From contig FN648410.1 of the NCBI GenBank assembly GCA_000310025.1, positions 93,004 to 108,858 of the forward strand: DNA of 15,855 nt, written 5' to 3'. The notes beneath the pieces were generated by a model. The model had not been told where the DNA came from. It worked only from the letters and a program-made list of their open reading frames with translations, and did no database searches. A program made the translations under genes and the position numbers. Source of the DNA: Ectocarpus siliculosus (taxonomy: Eukaryota > Sar > Phaeophyceae > Ectocarpales > Ectocarpaceae). Each line of letters starts with the position of its first letter. Position 1 is the stretch's first letter. Positions 1 through 8,170 of this stretch are shown here, piece by piece.

Positions 1-133
1 ATCCAACCGCGATGGTAAACATCGGGTGGGGGTGGGGAGGGGTCAAAATGCACCAACAAATTGGAGATTTTTTGCTAGGTGGCCAGGTGGGGTACGGGGG
101 CAGAATATTGTCTTGCTGAAGTAGTTCATATAA

Positions 134-328
134 AACATTGATCACAGGTCCTCCGCAAGACGTACCATTGTTCACACAGGGGCGATCACCGACGGCCAAT
201 CCTTCCTCACTACGTTGCCGAAAGCAGCTCAAAATGTTTACCTATACCATCAACATATTCACAATGAAGCAATGAAAATCAACGCCACCGACACTATTTG
301 CAGTGCGTTAGGTAGCCGTGCACGTTAA
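134..328 (+). pseudogene. coding relic, ITDG-type block, copy 1
   Basis: A frame with no stop runs from just after a TAA at 131 to a TAA at 326 and has no obvious initiator. Its core, codons at 185-232, reads ITDGQSFLTTLPKAAQ. A second copy at 13690-13737 reads ITDGQSFLPTLPKVAQ. Of the 16 codons, nine differ only silently and two change the residue, which is the pattern left by selection on a protein. Similarity fades on both sides, so only a short exon or domain core is shared. I do not recognise the family; a transposon-encoded protein or a gene-family exon are both possible. The block lies on the opposite strand to the D-box gene, within that gene's presumed first intron. Confidence 0.45.
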
Positions 329-409
329 GTTAGCGTCGACCGAGCTATGAAGCTACCTTGCAGCAGCCTCAGCGGCATCCAAAAAATAAGAACCAAAAAA
401 AGTCGCCGT

Positions 410-490
410 GGTGGGTGGGTGGGTGGGTGGTTGTGGTGGTGGGGGTCGGGGTTGGGTGGGTGGGGGGGGGGCGGGGGGGGTTGGAGGGGC
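410..490 (+). repeat. (GGGT)n / poly-G tract, G-quadruplex-prone
   Basis: About 80 bases are almost only G and T, starting with five GGGT-type units and ending in runs of ten and eight G separated by a C. Many groups of at least three G with loops of one to three bases meet the usual G-quadruplex pattern on the plus strand. In the presumed minus-strand intron the transcript would be C-rich, so any quadruplex would form on the non-template DNA strand. Confidence 0.8.
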
Positions 491-692
491 CAAGAGAAAC
501 CATCCAGCTGGCATAACGCGAACAATGGTGAGGGTTGTTCGGCACAAAAGAGCACAGAAAATTTCATGCGGTTGGTCCATGGCACACGAAGGAGGCTGGG
601 TAACCCCACGACGCTCGGGAAACACTCGGCAATCAACACTCACTAAAGGCAACATATGTTCATCGGCGAAGCAAACGACATACAATACGCAC

Positions 693-953
693 CATGGCGA
701 GGGCGATGGCGCTCCCCACGGGGTCCGAGTTCTCGGCTCTTGCCGTTGTGGACCGTAGCCTCTGCCTGTGGCTTGTGGAAGAGCTGCGCGCGCTGCGCTT
801 GCTGCGGATGGGAGCATCCTCGGTGTACTTCCGGGAGGTTGCTCTGTTCTTGGAGCGGCCGCGGACAGCGTTGGAGCCCGCGTTGCCGAGGTCCCCGAGC
901 GGCAAACGGGCACGCCCCGAGCTGCTGCTGCCACCGCTCATCGAATGAGACAT
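693..953 (-). CDS. first exon of a destruction-box protein, possibly B-type cyclin
   Basis: The exon encodes 87 residues on the minus strand, from ATG at 953 (a second ATG at 941 gives Met5) to a phase-0 junction at 693 followed by GTGCGT. Residues 16-24 read RLPLGDLGN, an exact RxxLxxLxN destruction box of the kind that directs APC/C-dependent ubiquitination in mitosis. The leucine-glycine-aspartate-hydrophobic-glycine-asparagine core near the N-terminus is characteristic of B-type cyclins. The rest is rich in Ser, Arg and Lys with no predicted fold, as expected for a cyclin N-terminal tail, and no KEN box is seen. The cyclin box would lie in exons beyond the left edge, so the identity rests on one motif and its position. 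Another APC/C substrate is the main alternative. The overlapping plus-strand frame 694-948 is treated as its antisense shadow. Confidence 0.5.
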
Positions 954-1059
954 ACCGAAAAGGAAAGGTGAGGAATTCGGAGGTGAAGGGTTGAGGGAAA
1001 GGGGAGAAAATGTTGTGTGGACGAGGGGCGTCGAGGGTGGGGCGAGCGATTGCACGACG
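954..1059 (-). promoter_or_regulatory. pyrimidine-rich leader of the D-box gene
   Basis: Upstream of the chosen ATG the minus strand is dominated by C and T for about 100 bases, which fits a 5' leader. A good 3' splice site (a run of T, then CTCAG) ends at 1060, so this may be the second part of a spliced 5' leader. The reading frame also stays open back to that site, so translation starting further upstream cannot be excluded. Confidence 0.3.
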
Positions 1060-2863
1060 CTGAGAAAAAAACAACGCACCAATCATGGAAACTTTGGATT
1101 TTTGTTACTTGTACAACAAACAAAATAGTCCAGTACAAGAAAAGAAGAAAATGTACGAATGCATCTATCGCTTGAGTGTACTTGACCAATGCCCATTGCA
1201 AAGTCGAAGTTCGTGTTAGGGACTACTGCTGTACATAGCATTGAGACGTCAGAACGATGCCCGTCTGTTCCGAAAGCATGGGAAACTACAGGTGAGGGTC
1301 CGCACGCTCGAGATCCATCGTGCAATCTGAATGCCATACGAATGGCTATGGATTGCCCGAGGTGGTCTGTGGAACGTTGATAATCGGGCATCTCTCTGTC
1401 TAAGGCCATCTGCGCAACATTGGTAGTAGGTGTTTGTTCGTCCGAGGCGACCTTTGGGACAGAAATGACCGATGTTGTTTGCCAGCGGTGTTTTTCTGGC
1501 AGGTCTCCGCCGTTGGTATGTGGCGTCACTTTTGTTTCATGGCAAATAAAGAGCAAAGCGCTTATTTTCTGGACGGAGTTTGGCGGACGCATTTGAAAAG
1601 GGGCACCGCAGACACACACATATCATTCCCGGTCTCGGCAACACACAACACACATGTTTTATTAATATAATTTTCTTAACATATATGATATGACCCAACG
1701 AATCCATCTCTAGCTAAGAAGAGTCTAAGATAGACTAGCAGTGAATTCAGAGCGTCAGAGAAAGCGATTCATGTTTTGGACCCCAAAACCCGTTACAATT
1801 TTTACTTGAATCTTTTCGAATCGCAACCCATTGGGAGGTTGCATTGTCCAGGCGTGCTGTCGTACTCGTATCATACGTCAGTGGGTGTTTGCATCATTCG
1901 GGACCCTTATCGTTTGGGGAATGGTCTATTGTAATCCAATTTCCTAAGCACCAGCCGGGTCTGCATGTCTGCGTCCAGCGTTCGTACTCGTCAAATGTTG
2001 TTTTCCGTGGACGACTACAGCACATGGGCCTTGGTTCGTACATACGCTTCGTGTTTTACGGAGGAGGTGGGAAACGTACACTAATAGGGACTAATTCGGT
2101 GTAGACCCTCTATCTACACCAAAGTCTACCACCGTGAAGGCTGTGTAGCCCTTAACCTCCCGCGCGGAATGGTCAGCAGCCGATCATAAGACACCCAGCG
2201 CCGCCCACCGCTACCTTTGGGGTTAGGAAAGAATGATACACGCTGCAGCAGTGCGATGGCGAAGTGCATGTGCGTGCCTATCCGTGATTGCAAAAAAAAT
2301 GACCAACGGCGATATTACCTTTTCCCTCACCCCGCGTTGCGTGCATGACCAGAGCTGGTATGCTTAGGGACACTCACGCTCCAACAAACATCGAACCCTA
2401 ATCCAACATCGAACACGGTGCACAGGTCGGTTGTTCATGTGTGCAGAAACAAACAGCAGTACACGCTGATTGGAGGCGTACTGCTGTAGATGGGGGCTGA
2501 GACCTGTGACAGCAGCGTGCAGAAGCGCGCGAGGCCACAAAAAAAATCGTGATTCGCTCACATGATTGTCTCGGTTCTCGGCTATGCGGCTGCTGAAGAA
2601 CCGGCCTCGGTCCTCGTAACCATTCGCCATCGGCTGACGCATGCTCAGCACCATGCGTTATCCTTTGTATCCATGCGCCCCCTCCTGTCCACGTGCGCAC
2701 ACGTCCATTCGTGGTGAACAGGCTGGAGTGTGGTGCCGTTTAGGGGGACACGCTGTTAGGATCAACAGATTACCCCGTTATGTCAGCAGTACTTCAATAC
2801 CAAGCTATGCGCCCCCCCACACGACGCCCCACCCTCCGTCGGCTCTGTCTCATTGAACCACAG
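1060..2863. other. no supported gene
   Basis: The longest frame is on the minus strand, from ATG at 1592 to 1083 (169 residues). It has no recognisable motif or repeats, and an open frame of that length is within chance for a window of this size. A perfect 8-bp inverted repeat with a 7-base loop lies at 2098-2120. The rest is mixed-composition DNA that could include the promoter of the D-box gene just right of 1060; I could not identify a TATA element. Confidence 0.5.
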
Positions 2864-3048
2864 CCAAACGAGGCCGCCGAGGGTGATCCTCAAGAAGTTT
2901 CCTGGCCGCGGTTTTGAGTGTAGTGCCTGTGGCGCGTCGTTCAGCTCGTTGAAGAACGGTGGGGCGCACGTCGCGATATGTGGAGCGCCCTCAGCGCCGT
3001 CAGGCGCCACTACACCTAGTTCCGCCGCATCGCACGTCAGCGACGGCG
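2864..3048 (+). pseudogene. zinc-finger exon of a transposase-like gene
   Basis: A frame running into this exon from upstream encodes a basic, proline-containing lead followed by one C2HC zinc finger: Cys codons at 2919 and 2928, His at 2967, Cys at 2979 (C-x2-C-x12-H-x3-C). An Ala/Ser/Pro linker and a glycine run follow. A CACAG at 2859-2863 is a plausible 3' splice site. A GT at 3049 leaves phase 1, which joins in frame to the acceptor at 4105 and continues the same Gly/Asp-rich linker. No Met start is evident, so an upstream exon or loss of the start is likely. Single N-terminal C2HC fingers of this type occur in several DNA-transposon proteins and in host DNA-binding proteins. Confidence 0.45.
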
Positions 3049-4105
3049 GTGGTGGAGGGGACAGGGTTAGGAGGGACTGCACTGATGTTGAGCACTCTAC
3101 AATCAGATATAGTTGCGGGCTTATGTATTGCCTCGCGTGCGCACGACCCACTCGGTCGTCCTTGGGTGGTGTGGTGGTGAACCTCTCAAATCTCTGGCAA
3201 CAGTTGTTTGAATATCTCTCTGGGCTGCAATCTCTTGTGGGCAACAAACACCCGTCGAGGGCGGCAGGTAGAGCAGGAGTCGGCACTATCCTCCCTCACG
3301 TATGCAACCAAACATGACAAGGCTTGATCACTGACGCTGGGATAAGTCTGGCGATGTGACGAACACACGCACACGTCCCTCTCGGTTCGTTGGATTGTAT
3401 AATTTAGCACCCTACCACTGCCGGGGTACACCGTCTTGCCTCGCAGCAATGACGCCGCGTTCACCCTCTTGTGCACCATTGCTCTTTTTATTCGAACGGT
3501 TCACGCAATGTCTCGAAAGTCATACGTACTTCTACGTAGAACCAAGAAGCCGAGGCGATAGGCTTGAGGCCGATGCTGATGTTGTACGATATAGCCTCGC
3601 ACGATGCAGGGAGGGGGGGGCATTTAGCCGTTCGTCGCGTCGCTTCTAACAGTTGAGTCTTGCGTTCGAAGTGCGCTACAACTGCCATGTACCTCACATT
3701 TATTTGCCATTTCACATGCATAGGTGTGCACGAGCGAGGTTGGGGGGGGGGGGGCAGTCTCCGCGTCCTAAGCCCTTGAATTGTAATAGTAATCGCGCGA
3801 TGCGGTTCACTACGGCGGATGTGTGCTCTCGACCTCCCCCGTCAACATCCTACACGAGATGCCGGTACCGCTGAGTGTATGCAACACTATCGGCCTGTGG
3901 GGACGAGAGAGCGCGATGAACAACATCACCCACAGATTTCGAAGAATATTCCGTTGCTGTATCGATCGCATACTGCTGGTGAGCTCTGTCGATCTCGTGG
4001 TTGGTCCTCTTTCCCTTTTCCGTGGCACATCCTGGCGAAGTTGATCGTGATTGTCTGTTGCTAACACAACTCGCTCCACTCGCCATTTTATGTTCGCGAC
4101 GCCAG
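3049..4105 (+). other. candidate intron between zinc-finger exon and main coding block
   Basis: The 1057-base stretch starts GTGGTG and ends GCCAG. Removing it keeps the frame and joins two Gly/Asp/Ser-rich linker halves. It contains a 13-base G run at 3742-3754. The long minus-strand frame overlapping 3810-4664 is judged to be the antisense of the coding block to its right. The exact splice sites are an inference. Confidence 0.3.
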
Positions 4106-4413
4106 GCGGCAGCGGTACGTGCGACGAAGGGTTTGAGGGCAATGCCGGAGGTGACGACACCACGGGTGAAGCCGGCAGTGGAGCCGGTGATCCAGCGAGC
4201 GACGGGTCGACGAAGGTACCACCCTGGCTGGGACATTTGCACAAACTTACCGAGGAATACATCAACGCAGAGGTAGTCGACGGCGAACAACTGAATTTTG
4301 CTGGTTTGGCGCTAGGCAGCCGCTTTTTCCCCTGGGCGAACCTCACCGAGATACTCGTATCGGTATGGGCCATAGTCTGCAGGCCGTCAGGTGGAGTGCG
4401 AAAGGTCGCGTAG
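4106..4413 (+). pseudogene. transposase-like gene, middle block before the frame break
   Basis: The frame (also open from an in-frame ATG at 4090) encodes an acidic Gly/Asp/Ser/Thr linker and then what looks like a folded segment, PPWLGHLHKLTEEYINAEVV and onward, with LALGSRFFPWANLTE near its end. It stops at TAG 4411-4413. From about 4365-4410 the plausible protein continues in the next frame, so there is a frame change rather than a natural end. A canonical intron does not fit in the space, so a small insertion or deletion is the simplest cause. An aromatic-rich motif of this kind after an N-terminal zinc finger is reminiscent of Plavaka/CACTA-type transposases, where a tyrosine/phenylalanine-proline-phenylalanine motif occurs at a similar place; that comparison is from memory and weak. 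Confidence 0.45.
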
Positions 4414-4751
4414 GCGGGGTCGAGGTCACGAAGGAGTTGACAGCTGGCCCTATCTGCCGGGAAGTGCTTCAGGAGGTGTTCAAGATCTTGCCGTTGCAGA
4501 CAACTCCAGCAGCCTCGGAAGACGGCACGACGGGAAGAAGAGGGGGGCGGCCGCACGGTTACCAACAGTGGGATGCCGGGTTGGGTCCAACTCGGCTCGA
4601 GACCGGTCTGGACGCCCCGGCATGGCAGCAGGCGATATCGAAAACATTGCCATCCGCCGAGCAACTAGAAAAGCGCTACGACGATGCGCTTGGGTGTGGT
4701 AGGACGTCGCAGGAGGCGCCATGTAGTAGGCGGACGTGCTCTTTTTGCTAG
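4390..4751 (+). pseudogene. transposase-like gene, middle block after the frame break
   Basis: The second frame carries a protein-like sequence with VTKELTAGPICREVLQEVF, a Thr/Ser/Arg/Gly linker and AWQQAISKTLPSAEQLEKRY, then loses its protein character and stops at TAG 4749-4751. The same frame reopens at once and continues to 5360, so one premature stop separates this piece from the next. The transition from folded-looking to Cys/Arg-rich sequence around 4690-4760 could mark the scar of an internal deletion, because a full transposase of the suspected type would be several hundred residues longer. Confidence 0.4.
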
Positions 4752-5360
4752 AGGAACAGAGGCCAAGGCATCGTCCGTCAGACGGTCGTGGTGTTTAACC
4801 ATTGGGGCCAGGCTCCGGCGGAAGTCAGTGCTGGAATCGGCACCATCCGTGGCGGCCCGGTCAAAGACGCGGGTACCCCTACGTGGGTCCGGTGGGCGGC
4901 ATCGCGTGGCAATGACGTCGAGATATACCTCGAGGCCGAAGACCAGCGAGCTGGAAACCGAGGGCTAGGTCGCACGACTCTGGGGAAAGTGGCCTATTTT
5001 GTCGAGCACCAAGGCAACGACTGGAGACGAGGTGATAGCAGCAACGCCATTCCGGAGGGAGAATTCACCATTTGGGTGGCGGTGGCGGATTATGTGACAG
5101 CAGGAGTTGGCAACAAGCGCAAGGTCGATCCGGTGACCGGTTTGGACATGCTTCGGATGCGCACGTCCCTTACGTTTTTCCCGGCCTCGGCCATCCGGTG
5201 CGTAGTGCATATGATGCATGCCTGTTCCACAACTGGGACATCCGCCTGCCGCCTGGTCGACGAGGGGAGCAAGCGGCCGGTGTGGCGGTGCAACCTGACA
5301 GGAAACCCGAACTACCTCAACAAGTACTTCCACAGTGTTCTGCGGGACTCCATCGCCTGA
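4752..5360 (+). pseudogene. transposase-like gene, C-terminal block
   Basis: About 200 codons end in TGA at 5358-5360. The first Met is at 4788, in the same frame as the preceding piece, so this is unlikely to be an independent start. Segments look well folded: AYFVEHQGNDWRRGD, EGEFTIWVAVADYV, LRMRTSLTFFPASAIR, VVHMMHAC and NKYFHSVLRDS at the end. Beta-rich repeats of this sort, ending in an aromatic/His stretch, resemble the C-terminal part of Plavaka/CACTA-like cut-and-paste transposases, by layout only. I cannot place the catalytic residues, and the part that should carry them seems to be missing. A host gene of unknown family damaged by mutation or assembly error is the alternative. Confidence 0.5.
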
Positions 5361-6721
5361 GCCGTGAGTGACGACGGGTTCGTTGTATGCGATTGACCGT
5401 ATGCATACCCTTCTGTCTCCCCTGCCTCCGCAAGTTGTCTGAGATGGGAACTAGAGCAACCTAGAGCCATACGGCAATCTAGTGATTTAGTTTCATTTCT
5501 CTCCTACACCGCGGACGATCGATGTTTTGTGGTTTGCTGGAAAGAATCTGCAATTGAATGGCCTTTTGCTTCGCATCGAGCAAGCCAAGGAAGGGATACC
5601 ACCGTACGTTTAGGTTCTTCATCGGAAGTAGTTGGGCTACGGGGGGGGGACTGGCAAAGGATCGTGCCTACAACTATGGAAACTGTTTTGCCTCTCTGAC
5701 ACACGCACACATGCACCAGTTGCCGCTTGCAATGAGCCTGATCCCCCGTCATGTACTCGAAAATTCTCGGTGGGAAACATGGAGTCCTAGGTTTCGCCTT
5801 GGTCTGGTATTTTACTCTCGTTTTCTGCGACTACCAGGGCATTCGATGTACATGCATGGAGTACCGGAATCCGATAATATAAAAACATGTTGTCTTTGCT
5901 CTGTTTTTTAGTTGCATCGCCGGCGTGGATATGTTGCCGTCTACGCCCGACGGGCTGTTTCGCATTCGTGCTGTTTGTTTCTGGGTCCTTGGTTGTTCTC
6001 TTTGGTTTGTCCTAGAGTGTGCCCTCTTTGGGTATGTAGGTAGCTTCCAAGCTGTGACCACGGAAGTCGTCCGCGCCATCTGTACTCGTAGGGATTGCTC
6101 CATATTGGAGGCAAGCAGCAACAACAACAATCCGGAGGCTAAGACCGCTCTTTGATTCTCGGACCCTACTGACGAGGTACCCCTCCCTCCACTTCCGTCG
6201 CGCAATTCCGCGCTCCTACTTTGTAATCAATCAGGTCTCAGGATGGGGATAAGCGTAGATGACATTCCGGTGCTCTACATATTTTCTCCTGTTTTTTATC
6301 GACTTCTCGAGTCGCGGGTCTCGTTGGGCGGAGTCAAGCGGGAGGGCGGGGGAGGCGCAAGGAGTGCGGGATGGGAGCGGGATGGGGGCGGAAGGCCACG
6401 CCGCGAGGCTGAACTGCTGTGGAGAATGATTGTACTTGCTTTAGGACGTGATTGTCGGGGGCAGCCTGCAAAGAGCACTTCCGGGCCCACCAGACCCCTT
6501 TGGGGGACAGGCGGGTCGGGATATTTTCGCGAGGAAGGTCATGGCAGGATAAGGGCACAGCCACTACGGTATGGCCGTAGACCACCATTTTCGATTGTCG
6601 TGGTTGTCTTTGGTGTTGACCGTAAGCAAAGCGTCAGGTTGGAAAAATGAAGCACTCGGAGAGGCCTAAACGTGTGGGTGTGTTTTTTTTGTAAATGCTC
6701 CTGGAGTATTTTTTGGTTTTG
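5361..6721. other. no supported gene
   Basis: Three plus-strand frames with Met starts lie here: 5558-5911 (117 residues), 5931-6155 (about 74, ending in an Asn run) and 6243-6650 (135, Gly/Arg-rich). None shows a motif, domain or splice-linked partner, and lengths are within chance. A pyrimidine run followed by TAG at about 5900-5911 looks like a 3' splice site without an identifiable exon. Confidence 0.45.
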
Positions 6722-7262
6722 GGAAAAAAAAAATGTTTTGCGGGGATCGAACTCCCGACCTCCTCCTTACTACGCGTATCATACGCCTTCGCGATAAATT
6801 TTGCGCTTACTTTTTTTGGTTTTGGGAAGAAACTTTTTTTTTCGCGGGGACCGAAGTATCAACCTCCTCCGTACTACGCATATCATACGCCTACGCCTTC
6901 GCGGGAAATTTCGAAATTTCGCGCATAATTTGTTGGTTTTGGGGGGAAAAAACATATTTTGCGGGGATCGAACTCGCGACCTCCTCCTTACACGAACTAC
7001 GCTTGTCATACGTCTTCGCGATAAATTTCGCGCTTACTTTTTTGGTTTTGCGAAGAAAAAAAAAATTTCCCCGGGGACCGAAGTACTGACCTCCTCCGTA
7101 CTACGCATATCATATGCCTATGCCCTCGCGAGAATTTTCGAAATTTCGCGTAAAATTTGTTGGTTTTTTGGGAAAAAATATATATGTTTTGCGGGGATCG
7201 AACCCCCGACCTCCTCCTTACTGCGCGTATGTATGTCATTCGCCTTCGAGATAATTTCGCCC
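6722..7262 (-). repeat. tandem satellite of tRNA-3'-half-like modules
   Basis: Five modules of about 104-120 bases alternate in two types. Type A begins GCGGGGATCGAAC at 6740, 6961 and 7191; type B begins with a GGGGACCGAAG variant at 6844 and 7071. The dimer period is thus about 221-230 bases. Each module continues with CCTCCTCC-TACT, a TACGC...CATACGCC dyad, an AT-rich part and TTTGGTTTTGGGAA plus an A run. On the minus strand type A reads GAGTTCGATCCCCGC or GGGTTCGATCCCCGC, matching the T-arm/B-box of a tRNA gene. No A-box or pairing acceptor stem is present, so these are not functional tRNAs. The plus-strand peptides of the GDRTPDLL / AGIEPPTS kind are the familiar spurious translation of such sequence. 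Confidence 0.8.
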
Positions 7263-7442
7263 CTCTCCCCGGCGTATTTTTACTGCGTGCGGGATCCCCC
7301 GGCTTACGTGATCGAGCTCACGTTTCGGACCTGAGGGAGTACCATATTTTTTTTTGTTTATCGCCCAATCATCATCCTCGTGTGGTGTACTCCTTCCTTG
7401 TGTGTGTGCTTCGTAATCCTTGTGTGGGATTGTTCCTGGCCT

Positions 7443-7487
7443 CGACGCGAAGGCTCGCGTCGCTGGGTGGGGTGATTGTCACCCAGC
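7443..7487 (+). other. two abutting perfect hairpins
   Basis: CGACGCGA (7443-7450) pairs with TCGCGTCG (7455-7462) over a 4-base loop. GCTGGGTG (7462-7469) pairs with CACCCAGC (7480-7487) over a 10-base loop. Both stems are eight perfect pairs and they share one base. No T run follows, so this is not a simple terminator. Confidence 0.6.
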
Positions 7488-7585
7488 TGCGGGCGAGCTT
7501 GCACCCATTTGTTTTGGATCGAGGTTGCCAGCCCGACAAGGCAAGGTTAAAATTGATTTCCTAACCCGATAGAAAAGCGGCGCTT

Positions 7586-7697
7586 GGTAACCCAGCATGA
7601 AGAGGTTATACAGCGTATATCCAACCTGGGCAGGTTATGGGCGGGCATAACCTCCCATAACGTGCCCCACCGGCCACCTGTGGGGTAGTGTTACTGG
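7586..7697 (+). other. cluster of overlapping inverted repeats
   Basis: AGGTTATG (7632-7639) can pair with CATAACCT (7646-7653), while GTTATGGG (7634-7641) can pair with CCCATAAC (7654-7661); the two structures exclude each other. AACCT/AGGTT (7624-7636) and a GGTTA copy at 7604 add further pairing options. CCCCAC (7665-7670) pairs with GTGGGG (7680-7685), followed eight bases later by CTGG and T. The last arrangement recalls a Helitron 3' end (hairpin, then CTRR, then T), but the stem is short and no 5' partner was found. Confidence 0.5.
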
Positions 7698-8170
7698 TTA
7701 GTGTTAACGTCAGATTGGCATGTAGGTGAGCACAAAGAAACGGTGACCCGCAATAGACTTCCGAGCACATCCATAATCATGTAGAGTGCCACAACAAGGG
7801 AAAACAGCAAGGCCCAAGGGGTGCCACGCCGAAGAGAGAAAGTTGCCACACACGAAACGTAGGGCAAGAAGAGAAAAAACAAACAAAAAAACAACGCGCT
7901 AACAAGTGGTGCCCAACAACACATCGGAACTTGCAATGCATGAAAGGTGAGGCAAGCAGGAGCAAACACAGCGCGCTAACGAGCGTCGCAAAAGGAGAAA
8001 ACTGCAACGCATAAACAAACGTGATGGTGCACGAATAAAACGAGGCGATACAATCAAAGGTAAGAGTAGAGGAAAGCAACGCCCATGATAAACACGCGAA
8101 AACAAGGGTGTCAGTGTACGCGCAACGGGCAGCAGACGCACGGCGCACGGACTCGAGGGCAGACGGGGAA
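7698..8170. other. T-poor, A-rich block, no supported gene
   Basis: The plus strand is strongly depleted in T and rich in A (for example only 3-4 T per 60 bases near 7800-7920). The minus-strand frame from ATG 8253 to 7777 (about 158 residues) is Cys/Leu/Phe-rich and could be mistaken for a membrane protein, but T-rich codons produce such sequence automatically. GCGCTAAC occurs at 7897 and 7973 as a short direct repeat. Confidence 0.4.

Larger units (their letters stand above)
1..692 (-). other. presumed first intron of the D-box gene (partial)
   Basis: If the donor at 692-687 (GTGCGT on the minus strand) is used, everything from 692 down to the left edge is intron, because no downstream exon with a matching frame is visible on the minus strand here. 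The stretch also holds the G-rich tract at 410-490 and the opposite-strand coding relic at 134-328. Proline-rich reading frames on the minus strand across 325-640 are the antisense of the G tract and are not genes. Confidence 0.35.

Noticed and set aside
694-948. Plus-strand ATG-to-TGA frame of 84 residues
   Set aside because: It is the exact antisense of the D-box exon. The minus strand has a precise known motif, a donor site and a pyrimidine-rich leader.
1083-1592. 169-residue minus-strand frame upstream of the D-box gene
   Set aside because: No motif and a length that can arise by chance; it would also overlap the probable promoter of the D-box gene.
2098-2120. Perfect 8-bp inverted repeat GGTGTAGA/TCTACACC
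   Set aside because: About two such repeats with short loops are expected by chance in a window of this length, and nothing around it supports a function.
3810-4664. Longest open frame in the window, 284 codons on the minus strand
   Set aside because: It is antisense to the plus-strand transposase-like coding block, is Pro/Ser/Arg-rich with no motif, and extends through the presumed intron. The plus strand gives far more protein-like sequence.
6740-7203. CRISPR-like array
   Set aside because: The repeated elements are whole 104-120 base modules that diverge gradually; there are no short identical repeats with unique spacers, and the DNA is eukaryotic in style.
6722-7262. Functional tRNA genes on the minus strand
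   Set aside because: The T-arm/B-box is present, but there is no A-box, no D-arm, no acceptable anticodon loop with T at position 33, and no acceptor stem pairing.
6733-7334. Plus-strand frames with GDRTPDLL and AGIEPPTS peptides
   Set aside because: These peptides are the usual spurious translation of tRNA-T-arm-like repeats and recur with the satellite period.
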